DNA from: an uncultured Collinsella sp.
GTDB lineage: Bacteria; Actinomycetota; Coriobacteriia; Coriobacteriales; Coriobacteriaceae
Direction of reading: 5' to 3'
Assembly: GCA_902489945.1 (NCBI GenBank)
Contig: CABUBZ010000001.1
Location: 1-64,000 of the forward strand
DNA: 64,000 bases
Notes under the pieces: generated by a model
Told to the model about the DNA's origin: nothing
Databases searched by the model: none
Seen by the model: only the letters and a program-made list of their open reading frames with translations
Program-made: the position numbers and the translations under genes
Shown here: in pieces, positions 17,827 through 26,166 of the stretch
How the letters are laid out: the number at the start of each line of letters is the position of its first letter
Numbering within the stretch: the first letter of the stretch is position 1

Positions 17827-17970
17827 GTTTATCTCGATCTGTAACATCTAGCAGGGATTTTCAATCCTAACTGTTATAGATTTAGACGAACGGGCGACCA
17901 GGGCTGAAAGATCTCAATCTGTAACACGTAGCCCACTTTTAACCGTCTAACTATTACAGATCGAGACAAT
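17827..17970. repeat. Paired palindromic element, copy 3
   Basis: Units 17,827-17,891 and 17,911-17,970. Arms are TCTCGATCTGTAACA and TGTTATAGATTTAGACGAAC in the first unit and TCTCAATCTGTAACA and TATTACAGATCGAGACAA in the second. It is the only pair not between convergent genes, since fic reads the same way as the upstream GH1 gene. Confidence 0.88.
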
Positions 17971-18021
17971 AAGATAGTCAAATCCGAACTTTCCAAGCAG
18001 TTATGAACCATGGTTTCCAGT

Positions 18022-18096
18022 TTTCGGTATCACGAACATACTTTCGGTATCATTTAATGATATTATGATATCGAAAGTATGTTCGTGATACCGAAA
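18022..18096 (+). promoter_or_regulatory. 32-bp inverted repeat over the fic promoter
   Basis: Arms 18,022-18,053 and 18,065-18,096 differ at one base around an 11-base centre. Each arm holds two copies of TTCGGTATCA-like sequence, so four half-sites span the region. A TATTAT hexamer at 18,061-18,066 in the centre is a good -10 box. The right arm runs into the AAAGGAG ribosome site of fic. Binding here could shut off fic, and a transcript starting upstream would hide its ribosome site. Confidence 0.7.
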
Positions 18097-18104
18097 GGAG
18101 CCGC

Positions 18105-19337
18105 ATGCGCCAGTTCGATTACACCACAGTCCCAGCGGAACTCGAAGCAACTCCAATCACCAACCTCCTCCTCTCGATACGCGAGCATAAAGGCCGTCAG
18201 CTTGCTCTGAGTCAAGTCAAACCCGAGCTTCTATCGTCCCTAATGGAGGAGGCTAAGATCCAAAGCACCCGGTCCTCCAACGGACTTGAAGGAATTGTTA
18301 CCACCCAAAAAAGACTCAAAGCGATCATGGCGTATTCCGCCAAGCCAAGCTCCCGCGCAGAGGAAGAAATTGCTGGATACCGAGATGTGCTGTCGCTTAT
18401 TCACGAGCAACACGATTCCATTCCCGTAACGCCATCGGTCATTCTGCAGTTGCATCGTGACCTCATGGCGCACACGGCAATCTCGTATGGAGGCCATTGG
18501 AAAGATGGCGATAACGAAATCGTCTCCATTGACGATCAAGGTAATCGATTTGTGCGCTTTAGGCCCCCTTCGGCTCTAGCAACCCCGGGACTTATTAAAG
18601 AAGCCTGCCAGTCCCTCAACGATGCTTTATCTCGCCAAGTTTGCGATCCCCTCCTTATATCGCTCCGCTTTATCTTCGATTTTGTTAGCATTCATCCCTT
18701 CAACGATGGCAATGGCAGGATGAGCCGGCTCCTTACAACGCTGCTACTCGAAAAGACTGGATACGACGTTGCGCGTTACATCAGCATCGAACGACTTATT
18801 GAAGACAACAAGGCGCTCTACTACAACGCCCTCGCTGCAAGCTCCATTGGATGGAATGAAAATCAAAACACCGAAGCACCCTTTATCCGTTTCATGCTCG
18901 GAACAACCCTGGCCGCCTACCGACAGCTCGAGCAGCGTACCTTAATTGAATCAAGCACTCGTCCCATGTCGAAGCAAGCGCGCATCGCTGTTCTATTTCA
19001 ACAGAGACCCGGCGTCATTAAGAAATCCGACATCCGGTCCAACTGCCCCGATATCAGCGAGGTAACCGTTAAACGAACCCTCGGTCAGCTTGTTAGTTGC
19101 AGCGCAATCGAAAAAACAGGAGCGGGCCGTTCGACGGGCTACATACTCAAAGACGTCCATGCTCTAGAACTATTCTTGCAATCCACAATACCCGATAGCG
19201 AGGCCGCAATAACAAAAGAGGCTCCAAAGGATAAGCTCCTTGAACGTATAAACCACGCCGAGGATGAAAACAGAGAGGGGCTCTATGAAGACTACGATTC
19301 ATTCTCAAGGGGCATAAAGACGAAATACGGAGTCTAG
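18105..19337 (+). CDS. Fic-family protein with N-terminal inhibitory motif and C-terminal wHTH
   Basis: Probable AMP-transferase that modifies a target protein hydroxyl. The Fic motif HPFNDGNGRMSR is complete with catalytic His197. The self-inhibiting motif (S/T)xxxE(G/N) is at the N-terminal side as SNGLEG with Glu62, placing it in the class II group. Residues about 285-345 (ARIAVLFQ... to ...STGYIL) look like a winged helix, as in COG3177 proteins. The length of 410 is normal. AAAGGAG precedes the ATG. No antitoxin gene is adjacent, which fits an intramolecular inhibitor. The wHTH and the large palindrome upstream suggest it controls its own promoter. GC is lower than in the lac modules, hinting at separate acquisition. 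Confidence 0.88.
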   Translation: MRQFDYTTVPAELEATPITNLLLSIREHKGRQLALSQVKPELLSSLMEEAKIQSTRSSNGLEGIVTTQKRLKAIMAYSAKPSSRAEEEIAGYRDVLSLIHEQHDSIPVTPSVILQLHRDLMAHTAISYGGHWKDGDNEIVSIDDQGNRFVRFRPPSALATPGLIKEACQSLNDALSRQVCDPLLISLRFIFDFVSIHPFNDGNGRMSRLLTTLLLEKTGYDVARYISIERLIEDNKALYYNALAASSIGWNENQNTEAPFIRFMLGTTLAAYRQLEQRTLIESSTRPMSKQARIAVLFQQRPGVIKKSDIRSNCPDISEVTVKRTLGQLVSCSAIEKTGAGRSTGYILKDVHALELFLQSTIPDSEAAITKEAPKDKLLERINHAEDENREGLYEDYDSFSRGIKTKYGV

Positions 19338-19374
19338 TCATACCCCAGAATAGCCTCATCCTTGTTGCCCAAAG

Positions 19375-19841
19375 TTATTTGCGCGTCATTGTAAAGCGAT
19401 AACCCCTGCGCCGGCAGGGGCAGAAGTATCGTCTACTGCGCTAGTTAGCAGATGACCTGCGTGTGCTCCTCGATGGCGGCGCGGTCCTCGGCGGTAATAC
19501 CCGGCTCGCACACCACGGCGTCCAAATTGTCCAAGCGGCAGAAGGTGTAGAAGTCGCGCTTGCCGATTTTGCTGGAGTCGGCGATCAGATAGCGCGAGTC
19601 CGCTTTGCTAAAAGCGAGCTGCTGGATACGGCCCTCGTCCATGTTGGACGTGGACACGTCGCCGTCCAGAATGCCGTTGGCACCGATAAACGCCGTGTCA
19701 ATCCCTAGTGCGCGCAGGGTATCCTCGGCCGTTGGTCCCACAAAAGCGGCGGTGCGGCGGCGGTACATGCCGCCCACCAGGCACAGCTCGCAGCCCTCGC
19801 GCGCCTCGAGCAGGCTAAAGGCCGAAAGCGAATTGGTCACA
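19375..19841 (-). repeat. Direct repeat, left copy (3' part of lacR)
   Basis: This block matches 23,938-24,436. Both begin with the same 15-mer TTATTTGCGCGTCAT and both end at GAATTGGTCACA inside the DeoR gene. Together they flank about 4.1 kb carrying PTS IICB, the DUF7916-like gene and a GntR gene. The coding part is about 94% identical at protein level. Confidence 0.75.
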
Positions 19842-19885
19842 TAGATGGAAGGCAGTTTGTCGGTGACTCGGAGAGCGCCAATGCG
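19445..19885 (-). pseudogene. lacR-like DeoR regulator remnant
   Basis: The C-terminal half of a DeoR-family sugar regulator. From TNSLSAF to the stop it matches the intact gene at 24,039-24,803 at 122 of 130 residues. The N-terminal DNA-binding half is missing. Bases 19,842-19,885 continue the frame as RVTDKLPSIYVTNS, which fits the DeoR fold but not the intact paralogue, so the remnant is a mosaic, and an in-frame stop lies just upstream. ATG 19,840 could give a 131-residue sensor fragment without DNA binding, but no ribosome site is evident. Confidence 0.8.
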
Positions 19886-19932
19886 ATCTCACGACGGTTG
19901 CGCTCATTGTCTCAATTAGATACTCAACGAAA

Positions 19933-19967
19933 TACGGCCCCGCAGCTCAATAAGCTGCGGGGCCGTA
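19933..19967. terminator. Hairpin after the fourth IICB
   Basis: A perfect 15-bp stem, TACGGCCCCGCAGCT with its complement, with loop CAATA, lies 36 bases past the IICB stop. The T-run is weak on both strands. Confidence 0.55.
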
Positions 19968-20002
19968 CTATACACCGACGAATCAACGACGGAGTGAATC
20001 CA

Positions 20003-21697
20003 CTATTTGGCCAGCTCCTGAACGATCCAGTCAATTGCACCTTCGGGATCGTTGGTAAGGTCGATATACTCCTTGCCCCTTGTGGTGAGCAGTTTAATTC
20101 CAAGGCGATCGGTATCGGCCTTCATAGCGTCATAGTACATGCGTGCCTGGGGCGCCAGAACAATCACGTTGTACTGATCCATCGTCTCATAGTGGCTTCC
20201 GTACGCACCGGACTGAGAAACCAGATCGATACCCTTAGCAGCGGCACCTTCGCGAAGAGCATTTGCCAAGAGAGTCGAAGTGCCGGCACCCTGGCAAAGC
20301 ACAAGCACGCGGATCTGCTCCGCCTTGTCCTTTACCGCCTCGAGAGCTTTTGCGACATTTTCCTGTGCGGCAATAGCATCTGCATCCGAGTTTCCTGCAG
20401 TCTCCTTTGCAGACTCTTCCAAACAAAGCTGATGGTCATACGCCTTGCAGAACGGATAGTAAATCACAAAGTCGACGACCAACAGCACTGCCATCAATAC
20501 GAGAGAACGCAGATCGAGACCCGTGGTGAGGAACGCACCAATTGGGCCGGGAAGCGCCCACGGCATGGTATACATGGGGGCGTTCATTCCAATGACGTCA
20601 ATGAAAAATTTACCGATAATGGCGTTGACCATAGGAGCCACTAGGAAGGGCACGAACATATAGGGATTGAGAACAATCGGCATACCGAAGATAACGGGCT
20701 CGTTAACTCCAAAAATCACCGGGATAATCGATGCCTTGCCCATGGCTTTAAGCTGCTTGGAGCGCATAAACATGATCAGGATAATAGGAACGATGAACGT
20801 GCAGCCAGAACCGCCCAGACCGCCGATGAAGCTTGTAAAGTCCTGCGTGAGAGCAATTGACGGATGTCCACCTGCTTGGAAAACCTCAAGATTGGTAACG
20901 GTATTGCCGTAGAGCGCAGCATTAATCGGACTCATGACAACCGAAGCACCGTGGATACCCATAAATTGGAAAAGTGCGACCGCGCCTTCGATAAGCGCCA
21001 TGCCAGGATAGGTGTCGACCGCGGAGAACAGCGGCGAGATGAGAGCGGATACCAAATTGGCGAACGGCACAGCAAGCAGCTTGCGGCTCGCAAGATCGAT
21101 AAAAGCGCACGCAAGGATCGAAAACCCAAATGCAAAGATATCGCGAAAACTCTGCGCAATAGAGCCAGGGACCTCTTTGGGAAGCTTGATCGTCACATTA
21201 TGGCTAATGCACACCTTATAGATATTAACGGTCAAGAATGCGGCTACGAACGCAGCGAGAAAACCCTTAGTTCCCATATAGCCGGTTTCAAAAACAGATG
21301 TATCTGCTCCGCCAATCGAGACAACATCGTTCGTCACCGATAGCAAGAGCATGCCGCACATGGCACAAACCATGCACGAGGTGGGGTTGAGAGATTTACC
21401 CAAAGGCATGCGACGGTTCATCGACATGGCAAGTGAGCTCGCCGTGGTGCCGGCCACCATAATGCCAAGAAGTCCCATGGTATATGCATAGATTTTATTG
21501 AAGAAATCCAGCACCTCAGACGGAAGCGTGATGCCTACATAGGCAGGGAGCGTCGAAAGAAGAAGGAACAGGCTCGAGAACAGCACAATTGGCATATTCG
21601 AGAGAAAGCCATCCTTAATCGCCACCAGATAAATGTTCCTCGAGATTTTGTCGAATAGAGGCTGGTGTTTTTCAAGGAATTTGACGATAGCGTCCAT
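20003..21697 (-). CDS. PTS lactose/cellobiose-type IICB transporter, fourth copy
   Basis: A membrane permease and IIB phosphocarrier of 564 residues: IIC about 1-415 (with GIHGASVVMS) and IIB with Cys468 in LCQGAGTST. I start at ATG 21,697 (MDAIVKFLEKHQ), which has AAAGGA upstream and matches the paralogues' N-termini; an in-frame start at 21,727 has no signal. No glycosidase is beside it. Across 356 bases it faces a DUF7916-like gene and a GntR regulator, so its substrate may not be a beta-galactoside. It is also expected to use the IIA at 2707. Lower GC and shorter linker set it apart from modules 1-3. Confidence 0.9.
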   Translation of the reverse strand: MDAIVKFLEKHQPLFDKISRNIYLVAIKDGFLSNMPIVLFSSLFLLLSTLPAYVGITLPSEVLDFFNKIYAYTMGLLGIMVAGTTASSLAMSMNRRMPLGKSLNPTSCMVCAMCGMLLLSVTNDVVSIGGADTSVFETGYMGTKGFLAAFVAAFLTVNIYKVCISHNVTIKLPKEVPGSIAQSFRDIFAFGFSILACAFIDLASRKLLAVPFANLVSALISPLFSAVDTYPGMALIEGAVALFQFMGIHGASVVMSPINAALYGNTVTNLEVFQAGGHPSIALTQDFTSFIGGLGGSGCTFIVPIILIMFMRSKQLKAMGKASIIPVIFGVNEPVIFGMPIVLNPYMFVPFLVAPMVNAIIGKFFIDVIGMNAPMYTMPWALPGPIGAFLTTGLDLRSLVLMAVLLVVDFVIYYPFCKAYDHQLCLEESAKETAGNSDADAIAAQENVAKALEAVKDKAEQIRVLVLCQGAGTSTLLANALREGAAAKGIDLVSQSGAYGSHYETMDQYNVIVLAPQARMYYDAMKADTDRLGIKLLTTRGKEYIDLTNDPEGAIDWIVQELAK

Positions 21698-22053
21698 AAC
21701 ACATCCTTTCATGATTCCCGGGCACACAACGATTTATCCGGACTCAACCGTCGTCGTCCCCGTTTGTATCCACTTATGTAAGTGAATACGTTCTTGTGCG
21801 AAATGTAATATCATTTGCGCGATTTGTCATAACCAATTCTTTTTCCGCTTTTTCGGTATGTCAAGAATTCAAATACTTATTCGGTGAACGGTAGTTGATT
21901 AATATAAGGTTTTCCCAGCTAAAGGCTATTTTTTCCGAGCAGTACAATAAGTTTGCAACCGTTCACCGATTGGATATAACATATTGAATATATTGTTGTA
22001 ACAATATTAGAGATAATGTCACAAGCCTGTCGTTCTAGTCAAAGGAAGTAACA
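21698..22053. promoter_or_regulatory. Divergent promoter region, IICB and DUF7916-like genes
   Basis: An AT-rich 356-base region between divergent genes. CGGTGAACGGT (21,882-21,892) and ACCGTTCACCG (21,958-21,968) are inverted copies of the PTS promoter motif, 76 bases apart. AAAGGA sites precede both starts. AT-rich stretches around 21,970-22,020 are suitable for a promoter, but I cannot choose hexamers with confidence. Confidence 0.5.
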
Positions 22054-22974
22054 ATGCCCAAACGATTACTGAACATGTCCGCATCCGATTTTGCCGCCAC
22101 GTCACCCATGGATCTAAAACAGGCAATTCTGGCTTCCGAGGGACGTACCATCATGGCGGAAAACGTACCCTCTTCCCAATTTCTCGGCGGCGTTACTAAT
22201 GCAGAAATCGAACGTGCCGCAGGTGCCGACCTGCTTCTGTTTAACGCGCTCGATGTGTTCGATCCAGTTATTGCCGGTATTCCAGATGATCTCAATGAAA
22301 ACCCGGTCACTTGGGTGAAGCGAGCATGCGGAAGGCCCATTGGCGTCAATCTGGAGCCAGTTGATAACGAGGCAGAGATGTCTGAATCCCGAACGGAAAT
22401 CCCCATGGGTCGTCGCGTCTCTCCCAAGACCTTAGAAAAGGCTAACGAACTCGGATTTGATTTTATCTGCCTGACGGGCAACCCTGGAACCGGCGTCTCC
22501 AACGATGCAATCGCCCATTCGATTAAACTCTCCAAAGAGCATTTCAATGGCCTGGTCATAGCCGGAAAAATGCATGGAGCGGGCGTTGCGGAACCTGTCA
22601 TGACGCTCGAAATTGCGCGCAAGTTTGTTGACCTCGGCGTCGATATCCTTCTCGTGCCAGCCCCCTACACCGTCCCTTGCTTCCAAGAAGCAGACCTGCG
22701 CGCCATCGTAGACTTTGTACGATCCCACAACGTAGGCAAGTCAATTGAAGAGAAGGTTCTCGTCATGGCGGCGAACGGGACGAGTCAAGACTCCTGCGAC
22801 AGCGAGACCATTAAGAAAATAGGCCTTGCAGCAAAAGCAGCCGGCGCTGACCTCCAACATATCGGGGACTCCATGAACGGTATTTGCCTGCCCCAGAATA
22901 TCTTCACGCTCGGACAAGCCCTTCGTGGATACAGGCATCAGATCGTCATGCTGAGCCGCTCTGTGATACGTTAA
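22054..22974 (+). CDS. DUF7916-like TIM-barrel protein, PTS-associated
   Basis: 306 residues opening MPKRLLNMSASDF, then ILASEGRTIMAENV and a run of beta/alpha units (GADLLLFNALDVFDP, GRPIGVNLEPVDN, GFDFICLTGNPGTGVS, GLVIAGKMHGAG, GVDILLVPAPYTVP, GADLQHIGDS). The pattern is that of a phosphate-binding TIM barrel. I recall this family from Firmicutes and Coriobacteria beside PTS genes, sometimes labelled as a hydrolase, with no proven reaction; that is memory, not a search. AAAGGAAG precedes the ATG. It is divergent from an IICB gene and upstream of a GntR gene, so it probably acts on that transporter's sugar phosphate. Confidence 0.65.
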   Translation: MPKRLLNMSASDFAATSPMDLKQAILASEGRTIMAENVPSSQFLGGVTNAEIERAAGADLLLFNALDVFDPVIAGIPDDLNENPVTWVKRACGRPIGVNLEPVDNEAEMSESRTEIPMGRRVSPKTLEKANELGFDFICLTGNPGTGVSNDAIAHSIKLSKEHFNGLVIAGKMHGAGVAEPVMTLEIARKFVDLGVDILLVPAPYTVPCFQEADLRAIVDFVRSHNVGKSIEEKVLVMAANGTSQDSCDSETIKKIGLAAKAAGADLQHIGDSMNGICLPQNIFTLGQALRGYRHQIVMLSRSVIR

Positions 22975-23046
22975 GGTTACCTTGCCCACGTTACATCCCG
23001 ACTGAGGCAACCATCAGGTATAACCAACATGCAAACTGAGGCTCTA

Positions 23047-23766
23047 ATGCTCGATACACACGAAAAACGGCCACTCTATTTACAGCTCACCGACGCGCTG
23101 CTCAAGCAGATCGTCGATGAATATCAAGCAGACGATAAACTTCCAACAGAAATGGAACTCTGCGACGAATACGCCGTAAGCAGAACAACCGTCCGACTTG
23201 CCATGAGTGAGCTGGAGCGTCGTGGAAGTATCTATCGAATCCAAGGTAAGGGGTCGTTTGTTGCACCGAAACGCGTTAGCGAGCTCAATTCACTTTTAGA
23301 CTTTGACTTTGCAAGCCATTGCGATGGCGTTGATCCAGATGCCATTACCAAACATTTCGGCGGCCTCACATCAGGTCGTCCAATTTCCGTAATGATGCTC
23401 CAACAATTTGGATGTCAAAGTCGCGACAAAATTCAGCGTCTTGAATTGACCTACGAACTTGAAGGCAGCTTCATAGGCGCTGATACGTTCTTCATTTCAA
23501 AGTCGCGCGTTCCGAATAACCAGTTAGATTTTCAGGCATTTAGCAGAATCATGGACGACTTGTCCAAGTCTATCCAATCTGTTAGGGAAAGCTATAGAGC
23601 ACGTCAGCTTAGCGATTCCGAAGCCAGTAATTATGGTGTTGCAAAACTTCCGGTCATCGAACTGACTCATTATGCTTACGACTCCGGAGGCAAACTAATC
23701 TCAATTGTCTGCCGCACCGTCTTAACTGGGCGAATCCCTTATCAAAACTTTATTTTCAAGTCCTAA
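23047..23766 (+). CDS. GntR/HutC-family regulator with UTRA domain
   Basis: The N-terminal winged helix ([14 protein letters not shown]...[28 protein letters not shown], split here) covers residues about 8-70 and a UTRA effector domain follows to residue 239. UTRA domains usually bind a sugar phosphate or related metabolite. I place the start at ATG 23,047, which has GAGG at good spacing; ATG 23,029 would add six residues. It lies 72 bases after the DUF7916-like gene on the same strand and most likely controls that gene and the divergent IICB gene. Confidence 0.85.
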   Translation: MLDTHEKRPLYLQLTDALLKQIVDEYQADDKLPTEMELCDEYAVSRTTVRLAMSELERRGSIYRIQGKGSFVAPKRVSELNSLLDFDFASHCDGVDPDAITKHFGGLTSGRPISVMMLQQFGCQSRDKIQRLELTYELEGSFIGADTFFISKSRVPNNQLDFQAFSRIMDDLSKSIQSVRESYRARQLSDSEASNYGVAKLPVIELTHYAYDSGGKLISIVCRTVLTGRIPYQNFIFKS

Positions 23767-23780
23767 TGTTCTTTTTCTTT

Positions 23781-23920
23781 TGTCTCGATCTGTAACACGT
23801 AGCCGAGTTTTTAAGTCCTAACCGTTACAGATCGAGACAAACAAGGTAGGCCCCGCCGAATTGTCTCAATCTGTAACATCTGGTTGGTGGTTTCACCCCT
23901 ACCTGTTACAGGTTGAGACG
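23781..23920. repeat. Paired palindromic element, copy 4
   Basis: Units 23,781-23,841 (core CGTAGCCGAGTTTTTAAGTCCTA, with TCTCGATCTGTAACA arms) and 23,861-23,920 (a diverged core, CTGGTTGGTGG). It lies between convergent GntR and lacR genes. Confidence 0.88.
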
Positions 23921-23937
23921 ATTTGATAGTGGAGTCC

Positions 23938-24436
23938 TTATTTGCGCGTCATATCGCGTAGCGCTGACGCGCTGGTTTCCACAATGACAGGAGGTAAAAG
24001 TCCTCCCGCATCACCCGTTGGCAATCCCGTAGCGATAACTAGCAAATAACCTGCGTGTGCTCCTCGATGGCGGCACGATCTTCGGCGGTAATACCCGGCT
24101 CGCACACCATGGCATCCAAACTGTCCAGGCGGCAGAAGGTGTAGAAGTCGCGCTTGCCGATCTTGCTGGAGTCGGCGATCAGATAGCGCGAGTCGGCCTT
24201 GCTAAAGGCGAGCTGCTGGATGCGGCCCTCTTCCATATTGGATGTAGACACATCGCCATCCAGAATGCCGTTGGCGCCGATAAACGCCGCATCGATACCC
24301 AGCGCACGCAGGGTATCCTCGGCCGTTGGTCCCACAAAAGCGGCGGTGCGGCGACGGTACATGCCGCCCACCAGGCACAGGTCGCAGTCTTCGCGCGCCT
24401 CGAGCAGGTTAAACACCGAAAGCGAATTGGTCACAA
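23938..24436 (-). repeat. Direct repeat, right copy (3' part of lacR)
   Basis: Partner of 19,375-19,841. It starts with the shared TTATTTGCGCGTCAT and includes the last 398 bases of the intact DeoR gene. Confidence 0.75.
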
Positions 24437-24803
24437 TGCGCAGGCGAAACGCCGGCAGCATCGAGGCCATCTGCTCAACCGTGGTGCCCGTGCCCAAAAA
24501 GATGGTCGAGCCTTCCTCGATAAGCTCCACAGAACGGCGCGCAATCTGCAACTTTTCCTCGGCATGCTTCGTGCGCTTTTCGCTGTGCGAATACTCATGG
24601 CGCAGCATAGCGTGTGGACGGCCCTGCGCACTGCGGGCTCCGCCGTGCACGCGCTCGATCTCGCCCAGGCTCGCAAGCTCCTCAAGGTCACGGCGGATCG
24701 TCATATCCGAGACACCTAACGCATCCGAAATCTCCTTGACCGAGACCGTTCCCTGTTCCTCGAGCAGCTGCCGAACCTTATCCTGTCGCTCCGCTTTAAT
24801 CAC
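24039..24803 (-). CDS. lacR: DeoR-family regulator, LacR-like
   Basis: A repressor of the tagatose-6-phosphate type lac genes is the likely role. The DeoR HTH is at residues about 17-40 (TVSVKEISDALGVSDMTIRR), then RVHGGAR, then a phosphosugar-sensing domain with GSTIFLGTGTT and the closing IADSSKIGKRDF typical of LacR. I start at GTG 24,803 with GAGGA seven bases upstream (254 residues); GTG 24,830 is an alternative. Copies of the GAAC direct repeat precede this gene (24,838), lacA, lacF and modules 2 and 3, which supports a LacR regulon with autoregulation. The symbol is by family resemblance. Confidence 0.78.
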   Translation of the reverse strand: MIKAERQDKVRQLLEEQGTVSVKEISDALGVSDMTIRRDLEELASLGEIERVHGGARSAQGRPHAMLRHEYSHSEKRTKHAEEKLQIARRSVELIEEGSTIFLGTGTTVEQMASMLPAFRLRIVTNSLSVFNLLEAREDCDLCLVGGMYRRRTAAFVGPTAEDTLRALGIDAAFIGANGILDGDVSTSNMEEGRIQQLAFSKADSRYLIADSSKIGKRDFYTFCRLDSLDAMVCEPGITAEDRAAIEEHTQVIC

Positions 24804-24837
24804 GATGAGTCCTCGCTGTTCCACGCTCACGTCAATT

Positions 24838-24853
24838 CAAACAATAACGAACA
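24838..24853. promoter_or_regulatory. Candidate LacR operator at lacR
   Basis: CAAACAATAACGAACA fits RNAC-AATATC-GAAC with one core change. It sits immediately upstream of the lacR start region, as expected for autoregulation. Confidence 0.5.
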
Positions 24854-25008
24854 AATTGTATCAGACTCGCGCGCGTCAGAAATGAACGCCCGCACAGCTC
24901 CAATCATCACTTTTTTGAGAAAAATACCCCCTGCTTTAGTGGGGTGTAGTGATAATCTTGCCTGTTCGCGCTACAGTTTGTCCGAAATACCTCGATGTTA
25001 GGAACCAA

Positions 25009-26061
25009 ATGATCACTTCCGAGCTTTTCGGCACCGCGCCGTGCGGCACCCCCGTTCATCGCTACACCCTCAACGGGCCCGAGATCTGCGTTCGCATTAT
25101 GGACTATGGCGCCACCGTGTTGGGCATCGACGTGCCCGACATCCCCGGCAACGCGCGCGATGTGGTGCTGGGCTTCGATAAGCTCGAGGATTACTTTGAC
25201 AACCCCGCCTGCTTTGGCGCGACCATCGGACCTGTGGCCAACCGCACTGCAGGTGCCACGATCACCATCGCCGGCACGGACTGGCATATGCCCGCCAACG
25301 AGGGCACCAACAACCTGCACAGCGATCTTGAGCATGGTCTGCACAAGCGCGTATGGGACGTTGAGCTCGACGAGGTCCACAATGCCGTGCGCATGACCAC
25401 CTCGCTTGAGGACGGTGAGCTGGGCCTTCCCGGCAACCGCACCTTTACGGCCGTGTTTACCGTGACGCGCACCGGCTGCTTCCGTATCGAATATGGCTGT
25501 GAGAGCGACCGCGCCACGTACGTGTCCATGACCAACCACACGTACTTTAACCTTGCCGGTCACAACGCCGGCATGGACTGTGAGCACTTCTTTGTTGCTA
25601 ACGCTGCCCACTACCTGCCCATCAACGAGCAGAATATCCCCACCGGAGAGATCGCTCCGGTCGAGGGCACGCCGTTTGACTTCCGTGAGCTGCGCCCCGT
25701 CGCGCCCGGCATGGAAGCCGACGACCCGCAGATTAAGCAGGCCCGTGGCTACGACCACTGCCTGTGCATCGATGGCTATCAGTACGGCCGTAATCTGCGC
25801 CGCGCGATGCACGTCGAGGAGATGTGGACCGGCCGTGAGCTGGACTATTACACCACTGCCCCGGGCGTGCAGCTCTACACCGGCAACTGGCTGGGCGACG
25901 AACACGCCAAAGACGATGCCAACTACGGTTGGGGCGCCGGCTTTGCCCTCGAGGCCGAAATGTATCCTGACACGCCGCACCATGCGCTGTTCCCCCAGGG
26001 CATCGTGGGCCCCGGTCATCCCTACAGCAATGTGATCGAATACCACTTTATGAGGCACTAG
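25009..26061 (+). CDS. galM: Galactose mutarotase
   Basis: Aldose 1-epimerase that interconverts alpha- and beta-galactose (or glucose), here useful for the free sugar released from disaccharides. 350 residues from ATG 25,009 (AGGA upstream). An in-frame ATG at 24,949 would add 20 residues of non-family sequence. GalM signatures seen are PVANRTAGA, NEGTNNLHS, MTNHTYFNLAG (catalytic His in TNHTYFNL) and, near the end, ALEAEMYPDTPHH with the catalytic Glu region. It is divergent from lacR and ends in a clear terminator. Confidence 0.92.
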   Translation: MITSELFGTAPCGTPVHRYTLNGPEICVRIMDYGATVLGIDVPDIPGNARDVVLGFDKLEDYFDNPACFGATIGPVANRTAGATITIAGTDWHMPANEGTNNLHSDLEHGLHKRVWDVELDEVHNAVRMTTSLEDGELGLPGNRTFTAVFTVTRTGCFRIEYGCESDRATYVSMTNHTYFNLAGHNAGMDCEHFFVANAAHYLPINEQNIPTGEIAPVEGTPFDFRELRPVAPGMEADDPQIKQARGYDHCLCIDGYQYGRNLRRAMHVEEMWTGRELDYYTTAPGVQLYTGNWLGDEHAKDDANYGWGAGFALEAEMYPDTPHHALFPQGIVGPGHPYSNVIEYHFMRH

Positions 26062-26087
26062 GCCCACAACGCGACATATCGCACAGC

Positions 26088-26123
26088 AACGCCCGCCGGC
26101 ACACCGCCGACGGGCGTTTTTCA
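26088..26123 (+). terminator. galM terminator
   Basis: AACGCCCG pairs with CGGGCGTT with an inner GC arm, followed by TTTTTCATCTTTT. Confidence 0.85.
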
Positions 26124-26166
26124 TCTTTTGGGCTCTTTTTCGCTGTGACTGTATGAGTGACATATC

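Noticed and set aside
21697..21727. Longer start for the fourth IICB
   Set aside because: ATG 21,697 aligns with the paralogues and has AAAGGA upstream; the extra ten residues do not.
22054..22974. LacD aldolase identity for the TIM-barrel gene
   Set aside because: The N-terminal and loop motifs do not match LacD, and the DUF7916-like opening fits better.
24949..25008. Longer N-terminus for galM
   Set aside because: The extra 20 residues match no mutarotase and ATG 25,009 has a good AGGA site.
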